Shown piece by piece: positions 8,401-16,105 of a stretch of DNA of 64,000 bases. A program made the translations under genes and the position numbers. Each line of letters opens with the position of its first letter. Position 1 is the stretch's first letter. The notes beneath the pieces are model-generated. The model was not told the DNA's origin. It saw only the letters and a program-made list of their open reading frames with translations, and made no database searches. The stretch comes from Pedobacter nutrimenti (GTDB taxonomy: Bacteria; Bacteroidota; Bacteroidia; Sphingobacteriales; Sphingobacteriaceae): assembly GCF_003208655.1 (NCBI RefSeq), contig NZ_QKLU01000010.1, positions 1 through 64,000 on the forward strand, read 5' to 3'.

Positions 8401-8926
8401 AAAAACCAGCCTGGGCTGCAAGGGCATCACTGCGGTAAGCACCGCTGTTTCCTGCTGCGGTATAAGGCAGGTATTTTTTGTTTTCCCGCCCAAAGGCATC
8501 ATAGGCAAAAGGCTGCACCACATCTTTAAAACTCGGGCTGCCTTGTACAGTTACCGTTTGCAGCGGACGGCCCAGGCCATCGATGTACTGAATGCTTTGG
8601 TTCACCTCGCAGGTATTACGAGGCGAATTCAGGTTCGCTTCTGTTACACCGGCTACTTTAAACACCTTGGTGCTCACGTAATTTTGTTCAACACTGGGTG
8701 TGCTTAAAAAAGCAGCACATTCCCGAAAACTGTATCCTGTAAATACCCGCAGGTTTTTGTTCTGGGGTACATAAAATCCATCGGCCAGGGTCACACTGCC
8801 CGATGCCTGAATTTCGGCTTCATCGCTATATAGGTTTCTGGTAATATGCTGTGCACTGGCTTCAAAACAGAAACCGGCCAGTACGAAGCCTAAAAACAGG
8901 CTCTTGATTGTCTTTTTATGGTTCAT
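5447..8926 (-). CDS. Exported RHS-repeat polymorphic toxin (DUF6443, RHS core, variable C-terminus)
   Basis: 1159 residues. A Sec signal peptide (about 1-26, ending FEASAQ) is followed by a DUF6443-like region (NQSIQYIDGLGRPLQTVTVQ), many YD/RHS repeats (YDALGRVTSTG, YDAFGRENKKY, YDENGNATTDGRNG), and the RHS-associated core (YLYNGKELQDELGQLDYGAR, FYDPEIGRWNVVDPLAEKSR, then DPDGM at about 916-920). After DPDGM come 239 unrelated residues (DNA 5447-6166), more A+T-rich. They end with a compact segment, GWVLREMN...GRMIQYHPGTPRHFGGSPYWKVS, which looks like a small polymorphic-toxin domain with conserved His, Arg and Trp, perhaps a nuclease. Toxin class is unproven. It follows its companion gene by 11 bases and precedes a candidate immunity gene. 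Confidence 0.88.
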   Translation of the reverse strand: MNHKKTIKSLFLGFVLAGFCFEASAQHITRNLYSDEAEIQASGSVTLADGFYVPQNKNLRVFTGYSFRECAAFLSTPSVEQNYVSTKVFKVAGVTEANLNSPRNTCEVNQSIQYIDGLGRPLQTVTVQGSPSFKDVVQPFAYDAFGRENKKYLPYTAAGNSGAYRSDALAAQAGFYNSPVAGIPAIPGAAFAETKFEASPLNRVLEQGAPGAVWQPAGSRSAGSGRTMVSDYGANTAADGVKLWTVNAGSASAGVYQVGTLQKTISKDENWVSGKSGTVEEFKDLEGQVVLKRLWETESKSLSTYYVYDELGNLRYVLPPAVNEGTDKSTGVISSFTENDAVFDQFIYGYHYDERKRLAEKKIPGKGWEFMVYNNLDQLVLSQDARQRTTGQWIYSKYDALGRVTSTGMYTDASSRTVLQTSLNGQTTLWENRPEGLDYSNVAFPQSATEQLTVNYYDNYGVPGIPNNQSSGYTSQLTGLLTATRVKVLGSSDELWTVNYYDKEARVLKVYKQHYKGGSLNASNYDEVENTYNFAGELTASTRNHYRLGGALTTIATRHEYDHMGRKKASFESINGAAELVLNKLDYNEVGQLMKKSLHSTDGTNFLQYSTYAYTPRGWLKSSTSDQFNLSLQYNEGAAPQYNGNIAAQQWGPGLGNAFNYSYDALNRLLSGIGSGPAAAGKSEALSYDVMGNIMSLNRNGALGTYSYTGNRLNQVSGGLATGVYGYDENGNATTDGRNGVNIVYNKLDLPATVNKGGLSMAYIYDAAGVKLRKVSNGTSRDYIDGIEYNGADIDIIHTEEGVARRLGTDYSYEYNLTDHLGNVRYTFHKHPVTGALEGIQSDDYYPFGKRFADGGVNKYLYNGKELQDELGQLDYGARFYDPEIGRWNVVDPLAEKSRRFSPYVYGNNNPIRFIDPDGMKAADWYQSDETRTVKWFDGSGDQDGYTHIGAQGTVTSSGSTQGNNGVVNLNSDGTATNATTGETVTSSVSGKTSIVAKDNGDFAILNKINDFITGGSVSRMSAAMDTYDREGSQAYLYHMIGNAHTDEMMNFMSGARNFGSSRAATVEGIEDVLENPKLLQGKSLGQVQQALGSSKGWVNDVMRQSKRADGWVLREMNSAGTNPTGRMIQYHPGTPRHFGGSPYWKVSTGPGGTVRFPQ

Positions 8927-8937
8927 CGCTGCGCTGT

Positions 8938-11900
8938 TTAAGGTTTGTAATGGTATTCGTTGGCTTTAACAATGTTCCCGTCCTGGTCTTTGATAAACCG
9001 CAACCGGCCAAACTGGTCATAGTCATAACTTGTGGTCATTCCTTTGGGGTCGGTTTGGCTGGTTAGCCCAACCAAGGGTTTGTACCTATAAGTGTTTAGC
9101 ATAATTCCAGGTAAGCTTTTTAATGGGAGTAAAAAAGCATCTATTGCTGCATCTGATGGGTTTTCCTGGGCGCTGAAGTTGCTAATACCTGCCGCTGTAA
9201 GCACACTTTGCACAGTTGCATAATCGATATTGTCAATTTTGGCGATGGCGTATTGTCCACTATAACTCCAAATGAAACAGGATTTAGCGCCATTGACCAT
9301 CGACTGGGACAGTAGATTTCCTTTGGAGTCATAGCCATAAAAACGGATGCGCTCCTCCGGGGCTTTATTAGCTGCCTGCGTTTCTATACTCATGGGTTCT
9401 GTAATGGCACTATCCCAGTTCCGGTAATTGATTCTTTCCCGCCCTAAAAAAACATCCTGGTTGTATTTGTTTTTTTCCAATACTGCCGACCAGTTGTGTG
9501 TATTAATGAGTGTATTCCTTGCAGCTTCAGCCTCGCCACTGAGGCCAGTTGTATTTTGAGGATATTTATATTCAGTAGTTATTTTTTCTTTTTTGCTATT
9601 GATTAAATTCTCTTTGGTAACCAATAAATTGGCCGGACTGGACTGGTAATCTTTTTTAATCCGTAGATAGTTTGTCGGACCTGCATATTCCTTAACAATG
9701 GTAGAATCCAGGTGCTGCCATTCGGAAACATATTTAAAGTCATTCCATGAAAATTCAGCAGGGAATTTTATCAATCCATTTGAATATTCCGGTTTCTTAT
9801 AAATAATGCTTAAACCCCAACCCTTGTAGTAATTATCGGACGGTTTACTTTGAGGTGTAAAATGATAGTTCCAGTATTCCGAGTCGTCACGGATGCTGTA
9901 AAAATTACTCGTCTCCCTAACCAGCTCTGCTTGACCGATTGAATTCACTTTATAAATTTTTTCGCCTAGCAAACGTCCGCTGGCCCAGTCGTAACTAACA
10001 ATAGGCACTTCTGGCTGTGATTCGCTTCCGCCCCTGTCTCCATAAAATGAATAATCATACACTGTTTTTCCATTTTCGGCATTATCGCCATTGAGTACCT
10101 GTACTGTGGTATAACCAACAGCCCCACCTTGAACAGAGCCCATAGGATAAACTGAAGAAGCAGTTTGCCTCCAGTAATCTTCTATATCATACCGCATCCA
10201 TTCTGGATTTAAAAAGCTCCGGCTATGTTTGCGTGTATAAACAGGTTTAAAGTTGATGTTTCCACTTGACTTTCCACTTTGCGGATCTGTATACAGAAAA
10301 CGGGTAACTTTATTGCTTTGCCCATCAAAGTCCACCATTCTTTTTACCCGGAGCCCACCAACCAGCTTATCCTCATTTACCTGCTGAGTTATCTTTTCTT
10401 TAAAAGTAATATTGAAATAGCCGTTTGGATAGGAACCTGTGGTGGAAATATTCATGGTATATGTACCCGGCGCTAAATTGGGGAGCTGTGCACCATTACC
10501 AGGGGAACCAAATATGCGCAGGTATCCATTTGGGCCTGTTAAGGTAATATAACAAGGCTGATCCATTTCTGGTCCGGCATCATAACGTACATAAACGCCA
10601 GGAAGGTCTGCAGACATGGAGGTGACCGTAAATTCCTTACTGGCCTGCCCATCGGCAATACTATATAAATTATATTCCCTGTCTACAACACTTTCTACTT
10701 GTCCAGAAAAAGCATACCGGTTCGATTCGTACTCAAAAGTGCTGCTTCCACCAGTTGGATAAGTGACTTTTTTAAGAATGGCCATAGGTGCAAATGCACT
10801 GCCAACCTCCCTGTCTGCCCCCTCGATAAAACCATACTGAGGTTCAGCAGGCAATAAAGAAGCATTGGTAAATTTACCGTTGTAATAACCCCAGTGGTCC
10901 TGTGCAAAAGATAGCCTGTTTGGAAGGGCTATGCCATTTTCATATTCAAACTTCCAGGCACCGTCCTGGTGGATCACCTGGTCCAGCCGGAGCCTGGAAT
11001 CTTCAGGTTTGGGTACTGTTGCATTATATTGGTTAGACCGCCAGTACGATTGCACAAATGTAAAGGAGTCAATAGGCCCAGATACACCGTTAATTTGTAT
11101 ACTGGATAAATTTTTTGTACCCGGCTGATCTTCCCGGTCTGTACTAGCGTAGTTAAAAAGCACCCGTACTCCAGTACTGGATATGATACTGCTTAAGCGT
11201 GCCTCCTTAATGTGATTGCTAGTAACCATACTGTTGTTGCACTCTACATAATGCCTGGTTGCATTACCTGGCAAAGGAATCTCCCTGACCCGGTAAGGCT
11301 GAATTTTGGTATCGTACTCTATATAATCGTAGTTAAAATCAATGACATTGTTATCCGGAAGGACAATTTTGGAAAGCTGTAAACTCCTGCTTAGGATATC
11401 AGGGCCACAGTTATTTGGCATAGCGCTGTAAACAGCTTTATCAAAAAAGTATTTTATCCCTTTATCGTCTGTAACCGTAAAATAAGCTGTGTTAATCGCA
11501 TAATCAAACTTCAGGGTCGAAAAAGGGATTGTATGGACCTGACGGTATTGGTCAAAGTAAAATTTACCGCTATACGCACCAAAATTGTAACTGTAAAAAT
11601 CGGGTTGCGTGTCTGCCATGCCTTCAGACACATTTTTTGCAAAGGCATATCTGTTTCCCCCATCTGCGTAGTTGGTATCAAAAATGAAATCACCCGCAGT
11701 AGCCGGTAATTGTTTTTGTACATCACCCAAAACTGAGCAAAAACCATTCTGTCCAAAATCTGGCAAACCATTCTGGGAGATGGAAATTGTCCCTCCTGCA
11801 CTCAATGCCCAACCCAGCCCGATATTAGAAGCTTGTTCTTCTACCTTAATGCCGCCTGTATGATAAGCAACACTAATGGGTAAGGCAAAATCTTTGATTT

Positions 11901-12090
11901 TCAAAGTGTAAATGGGTATCGATATACTGGCTGTGCCGGTAAAATTACCCACGGGTATGTCACCAAATTTGCCTAGTGCAGCAATGTCAGGTGCTTGGGG
12001 GGCCACCTGTTTAACTTTTACATAGGTTTCCTGTCCCAGGCAAAAAACAGGAAGTAAAGCCACAATGGCCAGTGTAATTCTTTTCATCAT
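8938..12090 (-). CDS. Large exported RHS companion protein (YD-repeat, SpvB/Tc-like)
   Basis: 1050 residues with a signal peptide (MMKRITLAIVALLPVFCLGQ). The N-terminal part, with PVGNFTGTASISIPIYTLK and VAYHTGGIKVEEQASNIGLG, is the conserved opening of the Bacteroidota proteins that precede RHS genes, and the C-terminus carries YD repeats (LTSQTDPKGMTTSYDYDQFG). Eleven bases separate it from the downstream RHS toxin gene, so the two are almost certainly co-transcribed. By analogy with Tc-toxin B and C subunits and RHS shells, the pair may form an encapsulating cage or surface assembly; this is inference. Confidence 0.85.
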   Translation of the reverse strand: MMKRITLAIVALLPVFCLGQETYVKVKQVAPQAPDIAALGKFGDIPVGNFTGTASISIPIYTLKIKDFALPISVAYHTGGIKVEEQASNIGLGWALSAGGTISISQNGLPDFGQNGFCSVLGDVQKQLPATAGDFIFDTNYADGGNRYAFAKNVSEGMADTQPDFYSYNFGAYSGKFYFDQYRQVHTIPFSTLKFDYAINTAYFTVTDDKGIKYFFDKAVYSAMPNNCGPDILSRSLQLSKIVLPDNNVIDFNYDYIEYDTKIQPYRVREIPLPGNATRHYVECNNSMVTSNHIKEARLSSIISSTGVRVLFNYASTDREDQPGTKNLSSIQINGVSGPIDSFTFVQSYWRSNQYNATVPKPEDSRLRLDQVIHQDGAWKFEYENGIALPNRLSFAQDHWGYYNGKFTNASLLPAEPQYGFIEGADREVGSAFAPMAILKKVTYPTGGSSTFEYESNRYAFSGQVESVVDREYNLYSIADGQASKEFTVTSMSADLPGVYVRYDAGPEMDQPCYITLTGPNGYLRIFGSPGNGAQLPNLAPGTYTMNISTTGSYPNGYFNITFKEKITQQVNEDKLVGGLRVKRMVDFDGQSNKVTRFLYTDPQSGKSSGNINFKPVYTRKHSRSFLNPEWMRYDIEDYWRQTASSVYPMGSVQGGAVGYTTVQVLNGDNAENGKTVYDYSFYGDRGGSESQPEVPIVSYDWASGRLLGEKIYKVNSIGQAELVRETSNFYSIRDDSEYWNYHFTPQSKPSDNYYKGWGLSIIYKKPEYSNGLIKFPAEFSWNDFKYVSEWQHLDSTIVKEYAGPTNYLRIKKDYQSSPANLLVTKENLINSKKEKITTEYKYPQNTTGLSGEAEAARNTLINTHNWSAVLEKNKYNQDVFLGRERINYRNWDSAITEPMSIETQAANKAPEERIRFYGYDSKGNLLSQSMVNGAKSCFIWSYSGQYAIAKIDNIDYATVQSVLTAAGISNFSAQENPSDAAIDAFLLPLKSLPGIMLNTYRYKPLVGLTSQTDPKGMTTSYDYDQFGRLRFIKDQDGNIVKANEYHYKP

Positions 12091-12205
12091 AAAACCGAAG
12101 TATTAATTTGTTCCGGCTAACCTAATGATCTTCAGTGCGGCCAAACTGCACTGGGCATTTTTCTCAAAAAAAGTTTTCCACATGATTCAGAATGCCCCAA
12201 ATAAA

Positions 12206-12231
12206 TAAGGCCAGCATCAATGCTGGCCTTA
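12206..12231 (-). terminator. Terminator hairpin
   Basis: TAAGGCCAGCA (12206-12216) and TGCTGGCCTTA (12221-12231) form an 11-bp perfect stem with a TCAA loop. On the minus strand it is followed by a T-rich stretch. It lies downstream of the gene ending at 12387. Confidence 0.65.
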
Positions 12232-12291
12232 GGCAATCTGATTTCAATAAATTGATTCTATCTTTTGATCTTGTTTTATTAGCTACGATAG

Positions 12292-12314
12292 TGGTATCGC
12301 AAAATGCGATACCA
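12292..12314. other. Perfect palindrome TGGTATCGCA-aaa-TGCGATACCA
   Basis: A 10-bp perfect stem with a 3-nt loop. On the plus strand it is followed by ttttattttt, so it could terminate plus-strand transcripts, but no plus-strand gene ends here. A protein-binding dyad is an alternative. Confidence 0.4.
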
Positions 12315-12386
12315 TATTTTTATTTTTAGCCAGCTGCACCGTGAAGCTTTCAGGAAATCATCGGGTATAGTTACCTCTTTCTTATC

Positions 12387-13007
12387 CTACCATGTTGCTG
12401 CTGCAATTTTATTCTGATCGGGTACCTCAAATAATTTTGCCTCCAGTTTCATTGGATAAATATTTACAGCTGTGCTCGTTAAGGTAAATAATTCGGCTTC
12501 ATAAACGGTTTTTAATGGAACCGCCTTTGTTTTTGATAATATATAATACCAGTTTCCGTACTCATGCTGTTTAAACAGATCAGGGTTTACACCATATTTG
12601 CTGCTGTAATAATAGACTGCTTTACTTTTCGGGGTATAAACCGTTAGCGCATCACAAAGTACACCCATAACGGTTTCTTTTCCTTTTTCAATCTCGAATC
12701 TTGTTGCGATGTCGTCATTTTTATCATAGCCTTTCCAATAACACGAATCCGATTTACCGGTAAGGGTATAGCTTTTATTTTCAGTATGGCGGTACAACTG
12801 CATTTTAATAAATGTGCCATTAAAAACAGATTTGTAATCACCCCCTTTAATATAATAGTCTTGTGTTGTGCCCATCATCGCTCCGAATTGCTCATCCTTC
12901 AGTTGGGGCGATTTACTTTTATAGCTATTGGCATAACTAATTTTTCCTTCAAACGTCTGTGCAAAGCACGCTACAGGCAGCAGTAATAATAAAACAAGTA
13001 ATCTCAT
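12387..13007 (-). CDS. Exported protein, DUF4412/LolA-like
   Basis: 206 residues with a signal peptide (MRLLVLLLLLPVACFAQ). The remainder is beta-rich with a central segment (KGKETVMGVLCDALTVYTP) and terminal region (TAVNIYPMKLEAKLFEVPD) that resemble DUF4412 or GLPGLI-type Bacteroidota periplasmic proteins. No catalytic motif is seen. It probably acts in the periplasm; function unknown. It ends the transcript before the hairpins at 12206-12314. Confidence 0.6.
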   Translation of the reverse strand: MRLLVLLLLLPVACFAQTFEGKISYANSYKSKSPQLKDEQFGAMMGTTQDYYIKGGDYKSVFNGTFIKMQLYRHTENKSYTLTGKSDSCYWKGYDKNDDIATRFEIEKGKETVMGVLCDALTVYTPKSKAVYYYSSKYGVNPDLFKQHEYGNWYYILSKTKAVPLKTVYEAELFTLTSTAVNIYPMKLEAKLFEVPDQNKIAAATW

Positions 13008-13091
13008 TTTTAATGGTTTATTGTTATAAAGGTATTTATTTAGCCCGCTACACGAAAATATTTTTCAAACAGAAACAGATAACATAAGAGG

Positions 13092-13598
13092 CTACTCCTT
13101 CTTTGTGTACCAATTGCCTTTGTAATGGCTAAACAGGGCTAAGTCTTTCGGGTTCGAATGGACAGATTTCCGAAGTAATGTTGGCCGTTCTTGGTTGTCT
13201 GGGTTGATATATACATTTCCTTCATTATCAACTTGTAAGAGACAAAAATGATATTGACTATATTTTGCAAAAACTTGCTTTATTTTCTCTTTGGTCAAAT
13301 AATCACGACCACAACTTTCCAGAACCAGATTATTATTTATGTTCACAATAGAATTCTTCTCATCAACTTCTACCATGTATGGGGAACATTTCACATCATA
13401 GGTACTTACCAAATAGATGAAGGTATTTTCCTGGTGCCGGACACCTCTGTAATGGATAAAGAAACCTTTTAAATCACTAAAATCTGTTTGGTCATACTTT
13501 TTAACAATCTGGTCAACCCTCTCCTCATTGCAAGACTGTAGCGCAATGACCAAAACAATAAAAAGCAATACTATTCCTATAATTTTTTTCATTTTCAT
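13092..13598 (-). CDS. Hypothetical lipoprotein
   Basis: 168 residues. The N-terminus MKMKKIIGIVLLFIVLVIAL followed by QSCNEE has a lipobox (LQSC), predicting lipidation at Cys23. The mature part is unrecognised. It is 84 bases upstream of the DUF4412-like gene on the same strand, so they may be co-transcribed. Confidence 0.65.
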   Translation of the reverse strand: MKMKKIIGIVLLFIVLVIALQSCNEERVDQIVKKYDQTDFSDLKGFFIHYRGVRHQENTFIYLVSTYDVKCSPYMVEVDEKNSIVNINNNLVLESCGRDYLTKEKIKQVFAKYSQYHFCLLQVDNEGNVYINPDNQERPTLLRKSVHSNPKDLALFSHYKGNWYTKKE

Positions 13599-13825
13599 TT
13601 AGTTGTAACTTACCCTAACCTACCTTCGGATGACCACCTATGCGACAATCAATTTTTAGTTATGCCATTAATTCTGTTTGGTAAATATATTATCGTTACT
13701 ATAAAGCAATTATTAATTCGGGATTATCAATAGAATACCTGTCGTTTATACCTACAGGAAAAAGAGCTTACTTAATATATACCTTGCGCCAATTACTTTT
13801 ACTTAATCAACTCAAATACTCTAAA

Positions 13826-13862
13826 ATTATGAGCCGATTAATTAAATTAATCGGCTCATAAT
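13826..13862. terminator. 16-bp perfect hairpin, probable terminator
   Basis: Arms 13826-13841 (ATTATGAGCCGATTAA) and 13847-13862 are perfect reverse complements with a 5-nt loop. It lies downstream of the remnant and of the ECF sigma gene on the minus strand, so it probably ends that transcript. It also isolates the accessory block. Confidence 0.65.
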
Positions 13863-13902
13863 TAAACATTTTATAAATGAAGGTCATTATTTAGAAATGT
13901 CT

Positions 13903-14058
13903 CTAAAGATATTGTTTCAGCCACGTTCTTGTCTGTTCATCGTCTGTAAATGACTTCATCGGAATGGGTGGCTGTTTTAGCTTGAACAAAATGTTCATCA
14001 TCAATTTTGAAAGCCCTGGTTTTGATACTATTGCTATCGCTTTATAAACATTTGATAA
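13903..14058 (-). pseudogene. C-terminal remnant of a STAS/SpoIIAA-like protein
   Basis: 52 codons open on the minus strand, with a stop upstream and no suitable start, read ...YKAIAIVSKPGLSKLMMN... and ...PIPMKSFTDDEQTRTWLKQYL. The pattern 'A-I-(V/I)-S-x-P...F-K/G-L-K-x-P-x-x-P-x-K-x-F-T-D...WLKQYL' is what I associate with the C-terminus of small STAS/SEC14-like proteins of Bacteroidota. The N-terminal two thirds is missing, which suggests a deletion or insertion breakpoint close to the sigma-factor gene. A short protein from the internal ATG pair cannot be excluded. Confidence 0.45.
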
Positions 14059-14085
14059 TTACGACTTGCTCTGTTTGACATGACC

Positions 14086-14652
14086 TCACATCAGCACCGA
14101 CCAGAACGACATTTTGCCCAGGTTTGATTTTAACTTTTTCAAAACAATGGTCATTTGATTTTCAACTGTTTTTTCGGAAATACCCAAGCGGACAGCAATT
14201 TCTTTGTTGGAAAGATATTCGTTGCGGCTCATTTCAAAAATTTCTTTTGCCCTGGGCGGTAAAGCTCCTGTGAACTGGCTGATCAGGCTTTTAAGTTCTT
14301 TAACCTCTAAAGCATCTTCGGTATAACAGGCTTCCTCTTTTACATCAGGATGAGACAACAGGATCTCTGCACGCCGTTTACTGCCCCGGATCACCCTGGC
14401 CAATTTGTACTTTACTGCCGCACACAAATAGCTTTTTAAACTTGTGGCCTGTACTTTTTCACGGTTTTCCCAAAGCCAGACAAAAATGTCCTGTATCGCA
14501 TCTGTACATTCCTCTTCTTCTTTGAGAATGTTAAAGGCAAAACGGTATAGATACTCCGAATGCCGGTTATAAATTTCATTGAATGCCAAACGCTCCCCCT
14601 GCCTCAGCAAGACGGTTAATTCATTATCACTGAGTTCGGTATAAACAACCAT
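14086..14652 (-). CDS. ECF RNA polymerase sigma factor (sigma-70 family)
   Basis: 188 residues. Sigma region 2 lies at about 21-90 (FNEIYNRHSEYLYRFAFNIL, DAIQDIFVWLWENRE) and region 4 at about 125-178 (LPPRAKEIFEMSRNEYLSN, KEIAVRLGISEKTVENQM, a helix-turn-helix). The form is that of the FecI/SusC-locus sigma factors, which normally sit directly upstream of a FecR gene on the same strand. Here the next FecR on the strand is 12 kb away at 842-1951, with an accessory block between. It may be the displaced partner or an independent regulator. Confidence 0.9.
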   Translation of the reverse strand: MVVYTELSDNELTVLLRQGERLAFNEIYNRHSEYLYRFAFNILKEEEECTDAIQDIFVWLWENREKVQATSLKSYLCAAVKYKLARVIRGSKRRAEILLSHPDVKEEACYTEDALEVKELKSLISQFTGALPPRAKEIFEMSRNEYLSNKEIAVRLGISEKTVENQMTIVLKKLKSNLGKMSFWSVLM

Positions 14653-14851
14653 ATATGTAAAGCTATATTCTTTCTCTGAAATAAAAAAACATTTGTTTTG
14701 AGAAAAAAATCAAAGAATTGGGTAAAAAGGCAATAACGCTCCTTAGCAGAATCATTTAAGTAAAATTTCAGAATACGAAGACAACATATTAACAGAAGAA
14801 TTTAAAATAACTTTTAATTAAATAAATAACCAACATATAAAATACCTGATA

Positions 14852-14859
14852 TAGCTTTG
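14852..14859 (+). promoter_or_regulatory. Candidate -7 box (TAGCTTTG) of the Rpn gene
   Basis: Matches the Bacteroidota -7 consensus TAnnTTTG, 20 bases before the ATG at 14880. No good -33 TTTG was found. Confidence 0.5.
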
Positions 14860-14879
14860 GAGCAACCATTTGTTAAAAA

Positions 14880-15860
14880 ATGAAAGCGAATATACCGGAA
14901 AGCCCAACAGAAAAACCGCGAAAAAAGAATGACCTTCTTTTAAAGGCCGCCTTTGAAGAGTGTTTTCATGACCTGCTGCGTTTCTTTTACACTAATGCAG
15001 ACCAAATATTTGATATGAACCGCAATTTCGAATTCATGGATAAAGAATTACGTGAAATTTATCCTGAGCGCAGCAGTAAAGGAGGAACCCGCATTGCAGA
15101 TTTATTGGTTAAGATTTTCCTGCTCAACGGAAAGGAAAAATGGTTTCTTGTCCACCTTGAAATCCAGGCACAGAACACTAAGGCATTTTCATTCCGAATG
15201 TTCCAATACCACTATCGTTTATTGGATCGTTTTGGTGTACAAGTCGTTTCTCTGGTTGTTTTTACCGGCCGTAAAAATCAGCACCAACCCGGTGAATTTA
15301 AAATGGGTTCATTGGGCACTGAAATTATTTATCGATACAAAACCTATCAGATTTTTGACCATACTGAACTTCAATTGCTCAATATGGATAACCCCTTTGC
15401 CCTTATTGTAATTGCCGCCCAAAAAGCGCTACGGGAAAATAAAATCCCAGAAGAGGAATTAAATAAAGAACGTACCATCATTGCAAAGGCCATACTGGCC
15501 AACAAAACATATGATCACAAAAAGATAAGGAAATTAATTATTTTTCTTAAAAATTTCCTTTATGTAGAAAATAAAAATATAAATCGTAACTTTGATATCG
15601 TAATTACTGAATTAACTAAAGAAAAAATTAATATGGGAATTGAAGAAACAGTAATAATGCTTGCCCGGGAAGAAGGCATTGAACAAGGGATTGAACAAGG
15701 GATTGAATTGGGAATTGAACGAGGCATTGAAGAAGGGTTTGAAAAAGGAGCCAATGAAAAAGCATTGGCCATTGCAAAACAGCTAAAACAATTGGATTTG
15801 CCTATTTCATTGATCTTAAAAGCCACCAAACTTTCTTTAGAAGAAGTTACTGCATTATAA
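14880..15860 (+). CDS. Rpn-family PD-(D/E)XK nuclease / putative transposase
   Basis: 326 residues. The N-terminal domain (about 16-230) has the Rpn/transposase_31-type pattern: KNDLLLKAAFEECFHDLLRFF, a putative catalytic Asp in RIADLLVKIFL, and the E-x-Q motif HLEIQ. The C-terminal tail (252-326) begins at an in-frame ATG (15633) and contains 4-residue repeats of the form (E/Q/L/R)GIE followed by a helix (KALAIAKQLKQL). E. coli Rpn proteins are DNA endonucleases linked to recombination and phage defence and are inhibited by short C-terminal products made from an internal start. The internal ATG here is in the matching position. Confidence 0.8.
   Translation: MKANIPESPTEKPRKKNDLLLKAAFEECFHDLLRFFYTNADQIFDMNRNFEFMDKELREIYPERSSKGGTRIADLLVKIFLLNGKEKWFLVHLEIQAQNTKAFSFRMFQYHYRLLDRFGVQVVSLVVFTGRKNQHQPGEFKMGSLGTEIIYRYKTYQIFDHTELQLLNMDNPFALIVIAAQKALRENKIPEEELNKERTIIAKAILANKTYDHKKIRKLIIFLKNFLYVENKNINRNFDIVITELTKEKINMGIEETVIMLAREEGIEQGIEQGIELGIERGIEEGFEKGANEKALAIAKQLKQLDLPISLILKATKLSLEEVTAL
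15633..15860 (+). CDS. Possible internal-start product (RpnS-like C-terminal segment)
   Basis: In-frame ATG at codon 252 of the Rpn gene would give a 75-residue protein starting MGIEETVIMLARE. The 9 bases before the ATG (AAATTAAT context) are the same as those before the stand-alone copy at 15867. Internal starts producing a C-terminal antitoxin are known for E. coli rpn genes; here it is inference. Confidence 0.35.
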   Translation: MGIEETVIMLAREEGIEQGIEQGIELGIERGIEEGFEKGANEKALAIAKQLKQLDLPISLILKATKLSLEEVTAL

Positions 15861-15866
15861 ATTAAT

Positions 15867-16082
15867 ATGGGAATTGAAGAAACAGTAATAATGCTTGCCC
15901 GGGAAGAAGGCATTGAAGAAGGCATTGAATTGGGAATTGAACAAGGAATTGAAAAGAGAATTGAAAAGGGGGCCTATGAAAAAGCATTGGCCGTCGCAAA
16001 GCAGCTAAAACAATTGGGCTATCCCATTTCAGAGATATTAAAAGTCACCAAACTTTCTTTAAAAGAAGTTACTGCGCTTTAA
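15867..16082 (+). CDS. Stand-alone duplicate of the Rpn C-terminal tail
   Basis: 71 residues beginning six bases after the Rpn stop codon. It repeats residues 252-326 of the upstream protein: the first 17 residues (MGIEETVIMLAREEGIE) are identical, one 4-residue repeat is missing, and the rest differs at scattered positions (for example QLDLPIS against QLGYPIS). The DNA is a tandem duplication of about 220 bases including the ATTAAT before the ATG. It retains its own start and stop, so it is probably translated, either by coupling or as an RpnS-like inhibitor. Simple decay of a duplicated 3' end is the alternative. Confidence 0.55.
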   Translation: MGIEETVIMLAREEGIEEGIELGIEQGIEKRIEKGAYEKALAVAKQLKQLGYPISEILKVTKLSLKEVTAL

Positions 16083-16105
16083 TTTTATAAACCGCAATAT
16101 TAAAG

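Larger units (their letters stand above)
12091..12386. other. Intergenic region with two hairpins
   Basis: Holds the terminator at 12206-12231 and the palindrome at 12292-12314. The 12091-12200 part would carry the promoter of the RHS operon; no convincing TAnnTTTG box was found. Confidence 0.5.
13599..14085. other. 487-base gap with hairpin and gene remnant
   Basis: Contains a strong hairpin at 13826-13862 and a truncated protein fragment at 13903-14058, both listed separately. 13599-13825 is A+T-rich with no coding signal that I can support. Confidence 0.6.

Noticed and set aside
12292..12314. Terminator for the RHS operon region
   Set aside because: Its T-run is on the strand opposite to the genes here, and no plus-strand gene ends here; kept only as a palindrome of unknown role.
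15560..15925. Long minus-strand open frame (Ser/Met/Pro-rich) across the Rpn tail
   Set aside because: It is the antisense of the GIE-repeat region; its repeats simply mirror the plus-strand repeats, and it has no independent coding signal.
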